Below are positions 22,601 through 23,776 of a DNA stretch of 23,776 nucleotides, piece by piece. Each line of letters opens with the position of its first letter. Position 1 is the stretch's first letter. The position numbers were made by a program, and so were the translations under genes. The stretch is from Ignavibacteriales bacterium (lineage in GTDB: Bacteria; Bacteroidota; Ignavibacteria; Ignavibacteriales; Ignavibacteriaceae). The notes beneath the pieces were generated by a model, which was not told where the DNA came from, did no database searches, and saw nothing but the letters and a program-made list of their open reading frames with translations. The stretch covers positions 1 through 23,776 of the forward strand of contig JAGUXE010000328.1 in NCBI GenBank assembly GCA_020061995.1. The letters are read 5' to 3'.

Positions 22601-23652
22601 TTGAGTAATCTGTCCAAATTATTTTTAGTAATAACAGTTTCTATTTTCTCCATTATTCTTGTAATAGGGAGATCAATAAAACACTCATGATTTTTAGGGC
22701 AATCAAGTAAATTACACTCAATACACTCAAGCTCCTCCAGTCGAACCCACTCATGTTTATCACCAAAAGGTCCTTGCAATTTTGGATTTGTTGGGCCATG
22801 CAGACTCAGAGTTGGTGTTTTCACTGCGGTAGCAATATGCATCGGGCCACTGTCATTTGCAACAATCATATTACAATTATTAATTAATGCAGCCATTTTA
22901 CGAATATCTGTAAGAGGTGCAAGAACAATTTTATTCTTCATCATCTTGCTTATTTCAAGTGCTTCTTTGTTGTCACCGGGACCCCATAGTATTAGAATTT
23001 TTGCATGATATTTATTGATGATCGCATCACCTATTTCTGCAAACTTAACCGGGTCACATTTCTTTGATTGCCAGCCGCCGCTGGGACTTAAACCAACAAC
23101 AAAATCAGTTTTAGAAAATTTGTCATCAAAAAAAAGTTTTGCAAATAAATTGTCATCATCCGAAAGTCCAAAGTGAAGATCTTGAATGCTATTTGTAAGT
23201 CCTATTTCTTTTAGAAATTCTAAATGAAGTTGAGCGGCATGGAACTTGTCTCTAACAATCGGTCCTTTTAAGTTATAGGCATAACTTCTTCCTCTATATG
23301 GAAAACCGGCTCGATACTTCGCTCTGCTCAAGAAGGTGATGAGTGCTGTGCGTGGGTTCGCATAAAAATCAAAAATAAGATCATATCTATTAAAGAAAAC
23401 TTGAAAGATTAAGATAAGTCCGCTTAAAAATCTCTCTTTCTTAAAAAGTAAAATAGATTTTATCGCCGGAATTTTTTCTAAAGCAGGCAAACTTGGAGGT
23501 TCTGTTAGAAAATGAATCTCTGCGCTTGGAAAATCTTTTTGAAGATTATTTAGGACGACAGTTGAAAGAATTACATCTCCGATTCCACGGAGTTTGAGAA
23601 TCAGTATTTTTTTTACTTTTTCTTTTTTTATATATGTCTTGTTAGTTGACAT
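22597..23652 (-). CDS. Glycosyltransferase family 9 (WaaF-like)
   Basis: A 351-residue GT9 enzyme of the ADP-heptose:LPS heptosyltransferase type. Motifs are ILILKLRGIGDVILSTVVL, FPYRGRSYAYNL, VVGLSPSGGWQSKKCDPVKF, MIVANDSGPMHIATAVKTPT followed by LHGPTNP, and the Cys cluster CIECNLLDCPKNHEC, with the CxxC-x4-C-x5-C spacing shared with the third GT9 gene. I chose ATG 23652; a TTG at 23661 is also in frame, and neither has a clear ribosome binding site. It is the first complete gene of the minus-strand operon and is joined to the next by an ATGA overlap. The enzyme should act on the cytoplasmic face of the inner membrane during core assembly. Confidence 0.9.
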   Translation of the reverse strand: MSTNKTYIKKEKVKKILILKLRGIGDVILSTVVLNNLQKDFPSAEIHFLTEPPSLPALEKIPAIKSILLFKKERFLSGLILIFQVFFNRYDLIFDFYANPRTALITFLSRAKYRAGFPYRGRSYAYNLKGPIVRDKFHAAQLHLEFLKEIGLTNSIQDLHFGLSDDDNLFAKLFFDDKFSKTDFVVGLSPSGGWQSKKCDPVKFAEIGDAIINKYHAKILILWGPGDNKEALEISKMMKNKIVLAPLTDIRKMAALINNCNMIVANDSGPMHIATAVKTPTLSLHGPTNPKLQGPFGDKHEWVRLEELECIECNLLDCPKNHECFIDLPITRIMEKIETVITKNNLDRLLK

Positions 23653-23675
23653 TAATCGCAATTCTATTATTACTA

Positions 23676-23776
23676 CTAAAAGTTTAATGAGAGGAAAAAC
23701 TTTATTATTTTAACCAATTTAATAAGTTGTTTTAATTTTCTGATTGCAGCCAAATTCAAACTATGAACATAAGTTG
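23676..23776 (-). CDS. Possible C-terminal end of an upstream operon gene
   Basis: A minus-strand frame is open from the window edge to TAG at 23678-23676, about 33 codons. It encodes a lysine- and leucine-rich amphipathic tail (RKLKQLIKLVKIIKFFLSLN). It stops 23 bp before the first GT9 ATG, spacing like that of the other genes in this operon. A run of this length without a stop in AT-rich DNA could be chance. No family can be assigned from so short a tail. Confidence 0.35.
   Translation of the reverse strand, partial: TYVHSLNLAAIRKLKQLIKLVKIIKFFLSLNF

Overview
The window is low-GC, gene-dense bacterial DNA that looks like a member of the Ignavibacteria/Bacteroidota-Chlorobi lineage. Supporting signs: two proteins end in a Por/type IX secretion (T9SS) type A sorting domain with the QNYPNPFNP motif, SusC-type TonB-dependent receptors with an N-terminal carboxypeptidase-regulatory-like domain are present, one promoter matches the Bacteroidota consensus (TTTG, 19 nt, TAnnTTTG), and alternative GTG/TTG starts are common. 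No rRNA, tRNA, CRISPR array or insertion sequence was seen.

Layout. 1-162: tail of an ATP-grasp (D-Ala-D-Ala ligase-like) gene. 177-296: palindromic intergenic repeat. 4598 down to 310 (minus strand): a vitamin B12 acquisition unit made of a Bacteroidota-type promoter, a cobalamin riboswitch, a BtuB-like TonB-dependent receptor, a T9SS-exported YncE/BtuG-like beta-propeller, and a DUF6580-like membrane protein that may be the inner-membrane step. 4663-4775: second cluster of palindromic repeats. 4953-6736 (plus): ECF sigma factor, single-pass anti-sigma-like protein, and a secreted protein with two TonB C-terminal domains. 6854-9411 (plus): M28 metallopeptidase translationally coupled (ATGA) to a PstS-like lipoprotein. 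9464-14065 (plus): an array of four TTAACA hexamers at exact 11-bp pitch (Pho-box architecture) upstream of a large TonB-dependent receptor and a T9SS-sorted beta-helix-like surface protein, closed by an intrinsic terminator. 14158-14926 (plus): an RsbW-type kinase and RsbV-type STAS antagonist.

15053-16983 (minus): small membrane protein, O-acyltransferase and GNAT N-acyltransferase, probably an amino-acid-containing membrane lipid pathway (OlsA/OlsB or GlsA/GlsB type). 17162-18103 (plus): LD-carboxypeptidase, overlapping tail to tail a minus-strand PGRP/amidase lipoprotein. 23776 down to 18096 (minus): a tightly packed operon with three GT9 heptosyltransferase-like enzymes, a homocysteine S-methyltransferase-domain protein, IspE and the amidase lipoprotein.

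The two most interesting units are the B12 operon, in which the surface-exposed B12-binding lipoprotein known from Bacteroides seems to be replaced by a T9SS-delivered propeller, and the Pho-box-preceded receptor plus beta-helix pair next to a PstS-like lipoprotein, which suggests an outer-membrane phosphate or phospho-compound scavenging system. Both functions are inferred from motifs and context only.
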